This document shows, piece after piece, positions 1 to 7,293 of a DNA stretch of 64,000 bases. The translations under genes and the position numbers were made by a program. The first letter of the stretch is position 1. Every line of letters starts with the position of its first letter. This DNA is from JBBRVW01 sp963784645 (GTDB lineage: Bacteria; Actinomycetota; Actinomycetes; JACCUZ01), in NCBI GenBank assembly GCA_963784645.1, contig CAWARY010000019.1, positions 26,933 through 90,932 of the forward strand, in the 5' to 3' direction. Under the pieces are notes generated by a model. It saw only the letters and a list, made by a program, of their open reading frames with translations, searched no databases and had not been told where the DNA came from.

Positions 1-215
1 CGCGGCAAAGCCTCCCGGCTCGCTGGGCACCGGCTGGTATCCGGACGTCTCCACGTGCTGACCCCTCTCAACGTTGCGCACCGCGGACCGCGGTACACCT
101 GTCTCGCGTGAGGATCGGCCGGTCGCGGCTTCCCCTTGAGCCTGCCCGGCACCCCGGTCCCGGCATTGCCAAGTCTTGGTACTCCCCGACGGACCCGCCC
201 GAGTCGGCACACGGC

Positions 216-233
216 GGCACCGGGTGGGGTGCC
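216..233. terminator. Small hairpin at the 3' end of the pilB-like gene
   Basis: GGCACC and GGTGCC form a perfect 6-bp stem around a 6-nt loop, touching the TAG stop of the pilus ATPase gene read on the minus strand. There is no U-run, as is common in GC-rich actinobacteria. It could be a weak terminator or chance. The rest of bases 1-215 shows nothing convincing. Confidence 0.25.
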
Positions 234-1897
234 TAGACGACGACGCGGAGGATCTCGTCCATCGACGTGACGCCCTTGAGCACCTTGGCCAGGCCGTCCT
301 CGCGCAGGGTCTTCATGCCCTGCTCCCGGGCGACGTTCTCGATCACGGTGGCCGACGCCTTCTCGACCGCGAGCCGCTCGATCTCCTCGCTGACGACCAT
401 GACCTCGTGCAGCGCCAGCCGACCCTTGTAGCCCGTCTTGGAGCAGGCGGAGCAGCCGACCGGCCGGAACAGCTCGGGCAGCGGCTCGCCGTCGTCCCAG
501 GGGAACCGCGCCGTGACCAAGGCGTCGGCCGTCGGCGTGTACGCCTCCTTGCACTTCGAGCAGAGTCGGCGGGCGAGCCGCTGCGCGAGGACGGCATCCA
601 GCGCGGACCCGACGAGGAAGGGCTCGATGCCCATCTCGGTGAGCCGGCTGACTGCCGAGGGAGCGTCGTTGGTGTGCAGCGTCGACAGGACGAGGTGACC
701 GGTGAGGGCCGCCTCGACGGCGATCTGGCCGGTCTCGTGGTCGCGGATCTCACCGATGAGGACGATGTCGGGGTCGGATCGCAGGATCGAGCGCAGGGCC
801 GAGGCGAACGTCAGGCCGGCCTTGTTGTTGGTCTGCACCTGGTTGATGCCCGGCAGCCGGTACTCGACCGGGTCCTCGACCGTGATGACGTTGACCTCGG
901 GCCGGCTGACGATGTTCAACGTGGCGTACAGCGTCGTCGACTTGCCGGAGCCGGTGGGGCCGGTGACCAGGATCATGCCGTAGGGCTTGGTGAAGCTGCG
1001 CGAGTAGCGCTCGAAGTTGGAGTCCGAGAACCCGAGGTCGGTGAGGTCCAGGCGGGCCGTCGAGTTGTCCAGGATCCGCATGACGACCTTCTCGCCCCAC
1101 ACCGTGGGGAGGGTCGCGACCCGCAGGTCGACCTTCTTGCCGTGCGCGTTGACCGACAGCCGGCCGTCCTGCGGGATCCGGCGCTCGGCGATGTTGATGT
1201 CGGCCATGATCTTCAGGCGGCTGATCACGCCGGACTGGATGGCCTTCGGCGAGCGCATGACCTCGTGCAGCACGCCGTCGATACGGAACCGGACCCGGAG
1301 GTCGGTCTCGGTCGGCTCCAGGTGGATGTCGGAGGCGCGGTCCTGGATGGCCTGGGTGATCAGCAGGTTGACGTACTTGACGATCGGGGCGTCCTCGACG
1401 ATCTCCTTGACCTTGGAGAGGTCGTCCTCCTCCTCGCCCTGGTCCAGGGCGCTGGTGAGGTCGTCGAGCGCGTCGTCGGCGCGGTAGTAGCGGTCGATCG
1501 CGGCGGCCACGTCGGCGCGGGTGGCGACGACCGGCTTCACCTCGAGCCCGGTCAGCGAGCGGATGTCGTCGATGGCGAACACGTTCGCGGGGTCGGCCAT
1601 CGCGACGAGCAGGCGCCCGTCCTCGAAGCCGATCGGGATCGCGGAGTGGCGGCGGCAGACGACACCCGGCACCCGCCCGACGGCCGACCCGTCGACGGCG
1701 AAGTCGGACAGGTCGACGAAGCGGAGCCCGATCTGGGTGGCGAGGGCCGACACCAGCTGGGACTCGGTGAGGACGCCTTGCTCGATCAGCACCCGGCCCA
1801 GCGCACGCCCGGCCCGCTGCTGCTCCTCGTAGGCCGCCTCGAGCTGGGTGTGGGTGACCAGTCCGCCCTCGAGCAGGATGTCGCCCAGCTGCTTCAC
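233..1897 (-). CDS. pilB: Type IV pilus / type II secretion assembly ATPase (PilB/GspE family)
   Basis: Cytoplasmic hexameric motor ATPase that powers pilin polymerisation or pseudopilus assembly. The 554-residue protein has an N-terminal MshEN/GSPII_E_N domain (about 1-145), then the ATPase core with a Walker A GPTGSGKS at about 313-320, an aspartate box and Walker B region (DPDIVLIGEIRD), and a C-terminal C-x2-C...C-x2-C zinc motif (CSKC, CSAC) typical of PilB and GspE. I chose the GTG at 1897 because GAAGGGA lies 6 nt upstream and MKQLGDILLE is the usual family start; an ATG at 1939 would add 14 unlikely residues. It is the last gene of the roadblock-DUF4388-GTPase operon. Partner genes (pilC, pilT, pilins) are not in view, so the type of system is uncertain. 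Confidence 0.92.
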   Translation of the reverse strand: MKQLGDILLEGGLVTHTQLEAAYEEQQRAGRALGRVLIEQGVLTESQLVSALATQIGLRFVDLSDFAVDGSAVGRVPGVVCRRHSAIPIGFEDGRLLVAMADPANVFAIDDIRSLTGLEVKPVVATRADVAAAIDRYYRADDALDDLTSALDQGEEEDDLSKVKEIVEDAPIVKYVNLLITQAIQDRASDIHLEPTETDLRVRFRIDGVLHEVMRSPKAIQSGVISRLKIMADINIAERRIPQDGRLSVNAHGKKVDLRVATLPTVWGEKVVMRILDNSTARLDLTDLGFSDSNFERYSRSFTKPYGMILVTGPTGSGKSTTLYATLNIVSRPEVNVITVEDPVEYRLPGINQVQTNNKAGLTFASALRSILRSDPDIVLIGEIRDHETGQIAVEAALTGHLVLSTLHTNDAPSAVSRLTEMGIEPFLVGSALDAVLAQRLARRLCSKCKEAYTPTADALVTARFPWDDGEPLPELFRPVGCSACSKTGYKGRLALHEVMVVSEEIERLAVEKASATVIENVAREQGMKTLREDGLAKVLKGVTSMDEILRVVV

Positions 1898-1988
1898 GCG
1901 CCGTCCCTTCGAAGAGCCTCGACTTGTCCCCCTGACCATCGGGTCAGGAGGGTTGTTCCTGAAGTGCCGGCCGGCCGGTCGCGGAGCG

Positions 1989-2171
1989 TCACCAGTGGGC
2001 GAGCAGCGCGGCGACCTGACCCATCGCCCGGGAGATCGCCGAGTCCGTGGGGAGGACGTTCTCGCGGCCGTCGCGGAGCACGACGGTGACGCGCACCGGC
2101 GGGTCCGGACGACGGTGCCGGCCGACGCCCCACCTGGCGGCCAGCTGGGAGAAGCCGCGTGGCCGGGACAC
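1989..2171 (-). CDS. 60-residue protein of unknown function between GTPase and pilB
   Basis: I do not recognise this protein. It starts with GTG two bases after the TAG of the GTPase gene, so it would be translated by coupling, and it stops 91 bp before pilB. Nearly every codon ends in G or C, as in the neighbouring real genes, which argues for coding. The N-terminal third is basic; the C-terminal half (VRVTVVLRDGRENVLPTD, then a short amphipathic helix) looks like a small beta-strand plus helix fold. There is no signal peptide or membrane segment. Its position suggests a role with the GTPase switch or the pilus motor, which is inference only. Confidence 0.55.
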   Translation of the reverse strand: MSRPRGFSQLAARWGVGRHRRPDPPVRVTVVLRDGRENVLPTDSAISRAMGQVAALLAHW

Positions 2172-2173
2172 CG

Positions 2174-2749
2174 CTAGACCCGGACGGCCTTGGCCTCGAC
2201 GTCGTCGAGCACCGCGTAGAGCAGGGCCAGGAGCACGGTCTTCACCGACTCCTTGTCCGTCGCGTCACAGGTGAGCACCGCGACGTCGGCCGGGACGTCG
2301 AGCCGGGAGCGGACGCTCTCGACGAGGGTGTGGTCGTCGGCAGCGGCCCGGTTGAGGGCCACGACGTACGGCACGCGCGCCATCGTGCGGAACGTCTCGA
2401 GGATGCCGGCGGCCTCCTGGACGGAGTCCTCGCGCTCGGCGTCGACCAGCAGCAGGTAGCCGATCATCCCCTCGCCGAGGATCTCCCACATGAAGTCGAA
2501 CCGGTCCTGTCCGGGCGTCCCGAACAGGTAGAGCACGAGGTCGCGGTCGATGGTGATGCGACCGAAGTCCATCGCCACCGTCGTCTCCGCCTTGCGCTTG
2601 CGGGTCGAGTCGGTGACGCCCCGCTCGGTGGACAGGACGGTGATCTCGCTGATGGTGCGGATCAGCGTCGTCTTGCCGGCCGCGAAGGGGCCGGTGACGA
2701 CGACCTTCACTGCCTGCCCACCACGTCGTCGGCCGCGTGCGGTCGCCAT
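2174..2749 (-). CDS. Small Ras-like GTPase, MglA/conservon CvnD type
   Basis: A 191-residue cytoplasmic GTP-binding switch. The P-loop is GPFAAGKTT; the G3 region reads FGTPGQDRF in place of DTAGQE, as in the ATP/GTP-binding proteins of actinobacterial conservons and MglA relatives; the usual NKxD is degenerate (LNRAAAD). The ATG at 2749 overlaps the TGA of the preceding gene as TGATG, so coupling supports it; a GTG at 2707 (VKVVVTG) is an alternative that starts just before the P-loop. Roadblock proteins are the usual regulators of this GTPase class, and one is encoded two genes upstream. In Myxococcus such a pair sets the polarity of type IV pili. Transfer of that role to this protein is inference. 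Confidence 0.88.
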   Translation of the reverse strand: MATARGRRRGGQAVKVVVTGPFAAGKTTLIRTISEITVLSTERGVTDSTRKRKAETTVAMDFGRITIDRDLVLYLFGTPGQDRFDFMWEILGEGMIGYLLLVDAEREDSVQEAAGILETFRTMARVPYVVALNRAAADDHTLVESVRSRLDVPADVAVLTCDATDKESVKTVLLALLYAVLDDVEAKAVRV

Positions 2750-4089
2750 CAGAGTCCTCTCACGCCGGCGATGAGTCGCAGCATGAGGCTGCGGTTGACG
2801 TTCGGGTCGCGCTCGATGACCGAGCTGGACGCGTCGGGCGCGGTCGCGGTGGCCCCCACCACGTCGCCGAGGGAGGCGGACGGGGCCGCCTGCGTCGGGA
2901 CGGTCCGGAGGGCGGCCGCCGGGCGCTGGCCGGTCTCGTCGAAGTCGGCCTGCCGCTTGGGCAGGAACGGCTCCGGCCGGGGCGGTACGACATCCTGCGG
3001 AACGTGCGCGCCACCGAGCATCGTCGGCCCGTCGGGCGCGCTCGCACTGGCCAGCTCGCGCTCGTCGGCGCCGTCGTCGGACGGCTCGCCGGCCGGCGGT
3101 GTGGGCGCCTGGACCGCGCCGACCTCGACCGCAGGCGCCGACGGCCCGTCCTGGGCAGATTCCTTGTCTTCGGCACCGTCGGCGACCACGTCGTCGTTTT
3201 CAGTGCCGGTGTCGGTCTCGGTCTTCGCGACCTCGGCGTCGGTGCCGGCCTCGGGCCGGACGGCGTCGTCGACGACCGTCGCGGCCGGCTCCTGCACCGG
3301 CACGAACGGCTGGCCCTCGAGCGGCGCCAGCAGCGCCTGGCGGCGGAGCACCACGGCGACGTGGTCCTCGTCGGCGCCGTCCTCGCCCTCGGCCGGACGG
3401 ACCTCGAGCAGCCCGCGCTGCACGAGCGCGGCCAGCGTCGACACCACGGCGTACTGGCCGCTACCGGTGAGGTCGACCAGGTCGGTCACGCTGCGCCGGC
3501 CGTCCACCAGTGCGAGCAGCGACCACTCCTCACGGCTGACCTGCGGCTCGGCGGGCAGCACGACGGGCATGGCGAGGACTGCGCGCGGCGACGGGACCAC
3601 CGCCGACACGGTCTCCCAGGTCACGCGGCGGGCCTCGGTGTCGGCGAGCACCGACTCGACGGACAGCGTGACCCCGACGTCGTCGGGGTTGGTCTCGTCG
3701 ACCACGAACGCGAAGTCGCCGTTGCGCCAGCGGAGCAGGTCGAACACGGCGTCGACCGACTGGTCGGTGGCAGCACGGCGGAGCAGCTCGCTGTCGACAG
3801 CGCCCTTCTCGAGCAAGGCCCGGACGACGCCGAGCCGGTCCCCCGTGGACGCGGCCTCGACCGCGGCGCTCAGCACCTCGTCGGCGACGTTCCCGCTGCC
3901 GACCAGCCGGCGCGCCAGGGGCTGCCGGGAGCTGTCGGCGGCGGCGCCGGTGACCTGACCGCCGGCGAAGAACACCACGCCGTCGGCACCGTCGTGGGCG
4001 AGGTGCAGACCGCCGGTCTTCTTGGTGAAGCTCAGCAGCTGGAAGATGTCCGGCAGGCTGAACGCGTCGAGAGAGCCCTCGAGCTTCAT
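2749..4089 (-). CDS. DUF4388 domain protein (PatA-like N-terminal)
   Basis: A 446-residue cytoplasmic protein. Residues 1 to about 110 match the DUF4388 pattern (MKLEGSLDAFSLPDIFQLLS, then KTGGLHLAHDGADGVVFF), a fold found in PatA-like and gliding/pilus signalling proteins. A second globular part to about residue 230 contains a winged-helix-like segment (SLLALVDGRRSVTDLVDLTG, then QRGLLEV). From about 240 to the end the chain is acidic and proline-rich and probably disordered. Its stop codon overlaps the GTPase start, and its own ATG is one base from the roadblock stop, so the three genes form a tight operon. A scaffold or effector role between GTPase and partners is inference; no catalytic motif is visible. 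Confidence 0.82.
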   Translation of the reverse strand: MKLEGSLDAFSLPDIFQLLSFTKKTGGLHLAHDGADGVVFFAGGQVTGAAADSSRQPLARRLVGSGNVADEVLSAAVEAASTGDRLGVVRALLEKGAVDSELLRRAATDQSVDAVFDLLRWRNGDFAFVVDETNPDDVGVTLSVESVLADTEARRVTWETVSAVVPSPRAVLAMPVVLPAEPQVSREEWSLLALVDGRRSVTDLVDLTGSGQYAVVSTLAALVQRGLLEVRPAEGEDGADEDHVAVVLRRQALLAPLEGQPFVPVQEPAATVVDDAVRPEAGTDAEVAKTETDTGTENDDVVADGAEDKESAQDGPSAPAVEVGAVQAPTPPAGEPSDDGADERELASASAPDGPTMLGGAHVPQDVVPPRPEPFLPKRQADFDETGQRPAAALRTVPTQAAPSASLGDVVGATATAPDASSSVIERDPNVNRSLMLRLIAGVRGL

Positions 4090-4090
4090 G

Positions 4091-4627
4091 TCAGCTCCAG
4101 CTCGGCGACTCGGCCGTCGAGCCCTCCGGCTGCGGCGCCACGACCTGCAACGGCGCCGCCGCGACCGGCTCGGTGGCGATCGTCTCGTACGCGAGCTCCA
4201 CGCGCAGTGCGGCCGCCACGGCCGCTGCGGCCCGGCGCACCTCGAAGAGCATGAGACCGACCTTGGCCCCCTTGGCGGCGACGGCGACCAGCACGGCCTC
4301 GTCGTCCGCGGAGACGAGGAAGACGGTCCCGCCCTCGCCCTCGACGTAGACCTGGGACAGCTCGCCGCGGCCGAGACCCTCGGCAGCCCGCTCCCCCAGC
4401 GAGAGCAGGGCTGCGCTCATCGCGGCCACCCGGTCCTCGTCCATCGCGGCCGGCAGGGCTGACGCCATCGCCAGACCGTCGAAGGACACCACGGAAGCGG
4501 CCTCGATCTCGGGCACCTGGCCCACGAGCTCGGCCAGGATGCGGTCCAGCCGGCTGGACCGGCTCTCGCCTGTCGCCGAGTGGCTGCCGGGAGAGACCCC
4601 GGAGCCGTCGCCGTACGCTGCGCTCAT
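4091..4627 (-). CDS. Roadblock/LC7 domain protein (MglB-like GTPase regulator)
   Basis: A 178-residue protein with an Ala/Ser-rich leader of about 25 residues, followed by a roadblock/LC7 fold (LDRILAELVGQVPEIEAASV to about 140) with the usual GLAMAS and VFLVSADDEAVLVAVA strands. Dimers of this family act as GTPase-activating or partner proteins for MglA/CvnD GTPases. It is the first gene of the operon that continues with DUF4388, GTPase, a 60-residue protein and pilB. The 135 bp before it, up to aroE, must hold the operon promoter, but no clear -35/-10 pair stands out. Confidence 0.88.
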   Translation of the reverse strand: MSAAYGDGSGVSPGSHSATGESRSSRLDRILAELVGQVPEIEAASVVSFDGLAMASALPAAMDEDRVAAMSAALLSLGERAAEGLGRGELSQVYVEGEGGTVFLVSADDEAVLVAVAAKGAKVGLMLFEVRRAAAAVAAALRVELAYETIATEPVAAAPLQVVAPQPEGSTAESPSWS

Positions 4628-4762
4628 CGTCCACCTCGTGCCGCTGCCGCGGACCCGCTCGGTCCGTTCCGTCCCTGACCCATCGGCGGGACCGGTCGAT
4701 GGCTTGAGCAGCGGTCCGACCGACGACGGCTCACCCGGTCGGGGGACCCTACGGAGCCGTTC

Positions 4763-5584
4763 TCACGAGCGCAGCGCGCGCTCGCCGGCAGCGCGGAGCA
4801 CCGGTACGAGGTCGGCGGGGGCAGCCGCCGCGCCGGTCATCAGCAGGACCTGCAGCACCCCCTGGTGGACCAGCAGGTCCAAGCCGTCCACGACGGTGGC
4901 CGACCGGGCGACCCAGGCGGCCGCGAGCGGCGTCGGCCACGGGTCGTAGAGCACGTCGAAGAGCGCGCCCACCTGGCGCGGCACGGAGCTCACGAGGTGG
5001 TCGGTCGCGCCGGCGGCCGTGGTGCTCACGACCAGCGGAGCCGCCAGCCCGTCGACGGCCCGGGCCCACGGCTCGACCTCCAGCCCGACCCCCGAGGCGG
5101 CGGCCGCAGCCTCCAGCCCCGCTCGTCGGGACGGGTCCCGGACGTAGGCGCGGACGGTGCGGGTGAGCCCGGCCAGCGCCACCACGGCCGAGCGGGCGGT
5201 CGCTCCCCCGCCGAGCAGGGTGACCTCCTCCACGGGGCCGACGCCGGCCGCCACGAGCGCCGCCACCATGCCGGGGACGTCGGTGTTCTCGCCGACCCGG
5301 CGACCGTCCCGGAGCAGGACGGTGTTGGCGCCGCCGGCCATCTCGACCATCGGGGAGGCGGCGTCCAGCAGGGGCAGGACGGCAGCCTTCAACGGCATGG
5401 TCAGGGACAGCCCCGCCCAGTCGCGGTCGAGCCCGTCGAGGAAGCCGGCCAGCCCGTCCTCGTCGACCTCCTGCGCGGTGTAGCTCCAGTCGGTGAGGCC
5501 GAGCTGGTCGTACGCCGCGCGGTGCAGGACCGGGGACAGCGAGTGGGCCACCGGTGAGCCGAGCACGGCCGCCCGGCGCGTCAC
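4763..5584 (-). CDS. aroE: Shikimate dehydrogenase
   Basis: Reduces 3-dehydroshikimate to shikimate with NADPH in the cytosolic shikimate pathway. The 273-residue protein shows the substrate-binding SHSLSP-like motif (AHSLSPVLHRAAY), the catalytic lysine in LTMPLK (about 66), Asp in ENTD (about 102), the nucleotide-binding GGGATARSAV and the C-terminal GLDLLVHQG. The GTG start overlaps the mltG stop as GTGA, so the two are translationally coupled. This mltG-aroE order with ruvX and alaS upstream is conserved in actinobacteria. Confidence 0.93.
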   Translation of the reverse strand: MTRRAAVLGSPVAHSLSPVLHRAAYDQLGLTDWSYTAQEVDEDGLAGFLDGLDRDWAGLSLTMPLKAAVLPLLDAASPMVEMAGGANTVLLRDGRRVGENTDVPGMVAALVAAGVGPVEEVTLLGGGATARSAVVALAGLTRTVRAYVRDPSRRAGLEAAAAASGVGLEVEPWARAVDGLAAPLVVSTTAAGATDHLVSSVPRQVGALFDVLYDPWPTPLAAAWVARSATVVDGLDLLVHQGVLQVLLMTGAAAAPADLVPVLRAAGERALRS

Positions 5585-6699
5585 TGGTTCGACTTGAGCT
5601 CGCTCTTGAACCTGAGGAACTCCTGGTAGTCGCCGGTGAACTTCGTGGTGCCCTTCGACGGGTCGGTGGTCACGAAGTAGAGCCAGTCCCCCGGCGTCGG
5701 GTTCACCGCCGCGGTGAGGGCGGCCAGCCCGGGCGAGTTGATCGGTGCCGGCGGCAGGCCCTGGTTCTTGTAGGTGTTGTACGGCGAGTCGGCACCCAGG
5801 TCCTCGTAGGTGACGATCTCCTTGTCGGCCTTGAGCGCGTAGTTGACCGTGGAGTCGAACTGCAGCGGCATGTTCTGCGCGAGCCGGTTGTAGACCACCC
5901 GCGCGACCTTGCCGAAGTCCTCGGCGTTGCGCGCCTCGGCCTCGACCAGGCTGGCGATGACGACGATGTCCTCCGGCGAGCGGTTGGTGCGCGCGACACC
6001 GGCCCGGTCGGCGGCCGTCTGGTAGGCGGTGAACAGCTGGGTGAGGACCGAGTCGGCCGTGGCGTTGGGCTCGACGTCGTAGGTCGCGGGGTAGAGGAAG
6101 CCCTCCGGGTTGCCCTTCGCGTAGTCGGGCAGGCCGAGAGCAGCGGCGCGCTTCGTCAGCGCCTTCTCGTAGTCCTTGAGCGGCAGCTCGGTGTCCTTGG
6201 CGAGCTTCTGCAGCGTCTCGTCCAGCCGCAGGCCCTCGGGCAGCGTGACCCGGGCCTGGATCCGGGCCGACGGGTCGAGCACGGCCGCCAGGGCGTCGGC
6301 AGCGGCCATCTTGTGCTGGACCTGGTAGAAGCCGGGCTGCAGGTTGGACGCGTCCGGGTCGGCGTAGGCGGCGGTGACGAACGCCTGGGTGCTCTTGACG
6401 ACGTCCTCCGCCTTCAGCGTCTTGGCGACGTCGGCCGAGGTGTCCCCCGTCTTCACCTCGATCACCACGCTCCCCTCGCCCGGGCCGGGGTAGTCCGGCG
6501 CGCTGGACGAGGAGAACACGTCCTTGATCTTGCTGACCCCGCCGAGGGCCAGTGCCGCGACGCCGCCGATCACGCCGACGACGAGCAGCAGCGAGAGGAC
6601 CACCGCGAGGGCGTTCTTGCCGCGCCCGGTCTTCTTGCGGCGCCGTCGGCTGCGGCGCGGACGGGTCTCCTCGTCCGACCACACGGACAGATCGGTCAT
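5581..6699 (-). CDS. mltG: Endolytic peptidoglycan transglycosylase MltG (YceG family)
   Basis: Membrane-anchored enzyme that cleaves nascent glycan strands and may terminate their growth. The 372-residue protein has an Arg/Lys-rich cytoplasmic leader (residues 13-28), one transmembrane helix (about 30-53), a LysM-like subdomain (VVIEVKTGDTSADVAKTL) and the YceG catalytic domain with the conserved glutamate in ASLVEAEARN. Its ATG overlaps the ruvX stop (ATGA) and its stop overlaps aroE, in an operon order typical of the phylum. Confidence 0.93.
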   Translation of the reverse strand: MTDLSVWSDEETRPRRSRRRRKKTGRGKNALAVVLSLLLVVGVIGGVAALALGGVSKIKDVFSSSSAPDYPGPGEGSVVIEVKTGDTSADVAKTLKAEDVVKSTQAFVTAAYADPDASNLQPGFYQVQHKMAAADALAAVLDPSARIQARVTLPEGLRLDETLQKLAKDTELPLKDYEKALTKRAAALGLPDYAKGNPEGFLYPATYDVEPNATADSVLTQLFTAYQTAADRAGVARTNRSPEDIVVIASLVEAEARNAEDFGKVARVVYNRLAQNMPLQFDSTVNYALKADKEIVTYEDLGADSPYNTYKNQGLPPAPINSPGLAALTAAVNPTPGDWLYFVTTDPSKGTTKFTGDYQEFLRFKSELKSNQ

Positions 6700-7274
6700 C
6701 GTTCGCCTTCCACACTCGGCTCCACGTCTCGTGCCGTGTCGTGCTCGGCCCCCGGTGAGTTCTCCCCCGTCGCGTGCTCCCCCCGGTCGTCGGGCCGCGC
6801 CGTGGGTTCGACGAGCCGTCCAGGTGGGCGACCGGAGGACCTCTCGGAGTCCAGGGCACCCTGCAAGATGATGACAGCAGCGGCCTGGTCGATGACGCTG
6901 CGCCCCCTGCGCGTGTCTACCCCGCTCGCGTGCAGCCCACGCTGGGCACCCACCGTCGAGAACCGCTCGTCGACCAGGCGCACGGGCACCCCCAGCCGGT
7001 CCGCCAGCGTGGCGGCGTACGCCTCGGCGGCCAGGGCCGCCGGTCCGCGGGTGCCCCGGAGGGTGGTCGGATGGCCGACCAGGACCTCGACGGCCGCCCG
7101 CTCCGTGACCAGCGCCCTGAGCCGCTGGACGTCGTCGTGGCCGCGCCGGAGGGTCTCCACCGGCGTCGCGATCAGCCCGGCGGGGTCGCAGCCGGCGACA
7201 CCGACGCGGACGCTGCCGACGTCGACGCCGAGCCGCACACCCGGCCTCACCGCCGGCTCCTCGCCGGTCGCCAC
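6696..7274 (-). CDS. ruvX: Holliday-junction resolvase-like RNase H fold protein (YqgF/RuvX)
   Basis: A 192-residue protein of the YqgF family, implicated in pre-16S rRNA end processing in Enterobacteria and in recombination elsewhere. The fold is visible in LGVDVGSVRVGVAGCD (first Asp strand), VEVLVGHPTTLRGTRG and LVDERFSTVGAQ, ending with DQAAAVIILQGALD. The last 45 residues are a charged tail rich in Pro, Arg and Glu that is longer than usual. It lies 19 bp after alaS and overlaps mltG by 4 nt. Confidence 0.9.
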   Translation of the reverse strand: MATGEEPAVRPGVRLGVDVGSVRVGVAGCDPAGLIATPVETLRRGHDDVQRLRALVTERAAVEVLVGHPTTLRGTRGPAALAAEAYAATLADRLGVPVRLVDERFSTVGAQRGLHASGVDTRRGRSVIDQAAAVIILQGALDSERSSGRPPGRLVEPTARPDDRGEHATGENSPGAEHDTARDVEPSVEGER

Positions 7275-7293
7275 GGGTGCCTGCAGGGCGCGG

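Noticed and set aside
2..61. Possible C-terminal tail of a plus-strand gene (ends GWYPDVSTC at a TGA)
   Set aside because: Only 19 codons are in the window and no family can be recognised, so it cannot be told from chance.
2159..4254. Long plus-strand frames opposite the GTPase and DUF4388 genes
   Set aside because: Antisense to recognised domains with the correct operon overlaps on the minus strand; composition is that of a shadow frame.
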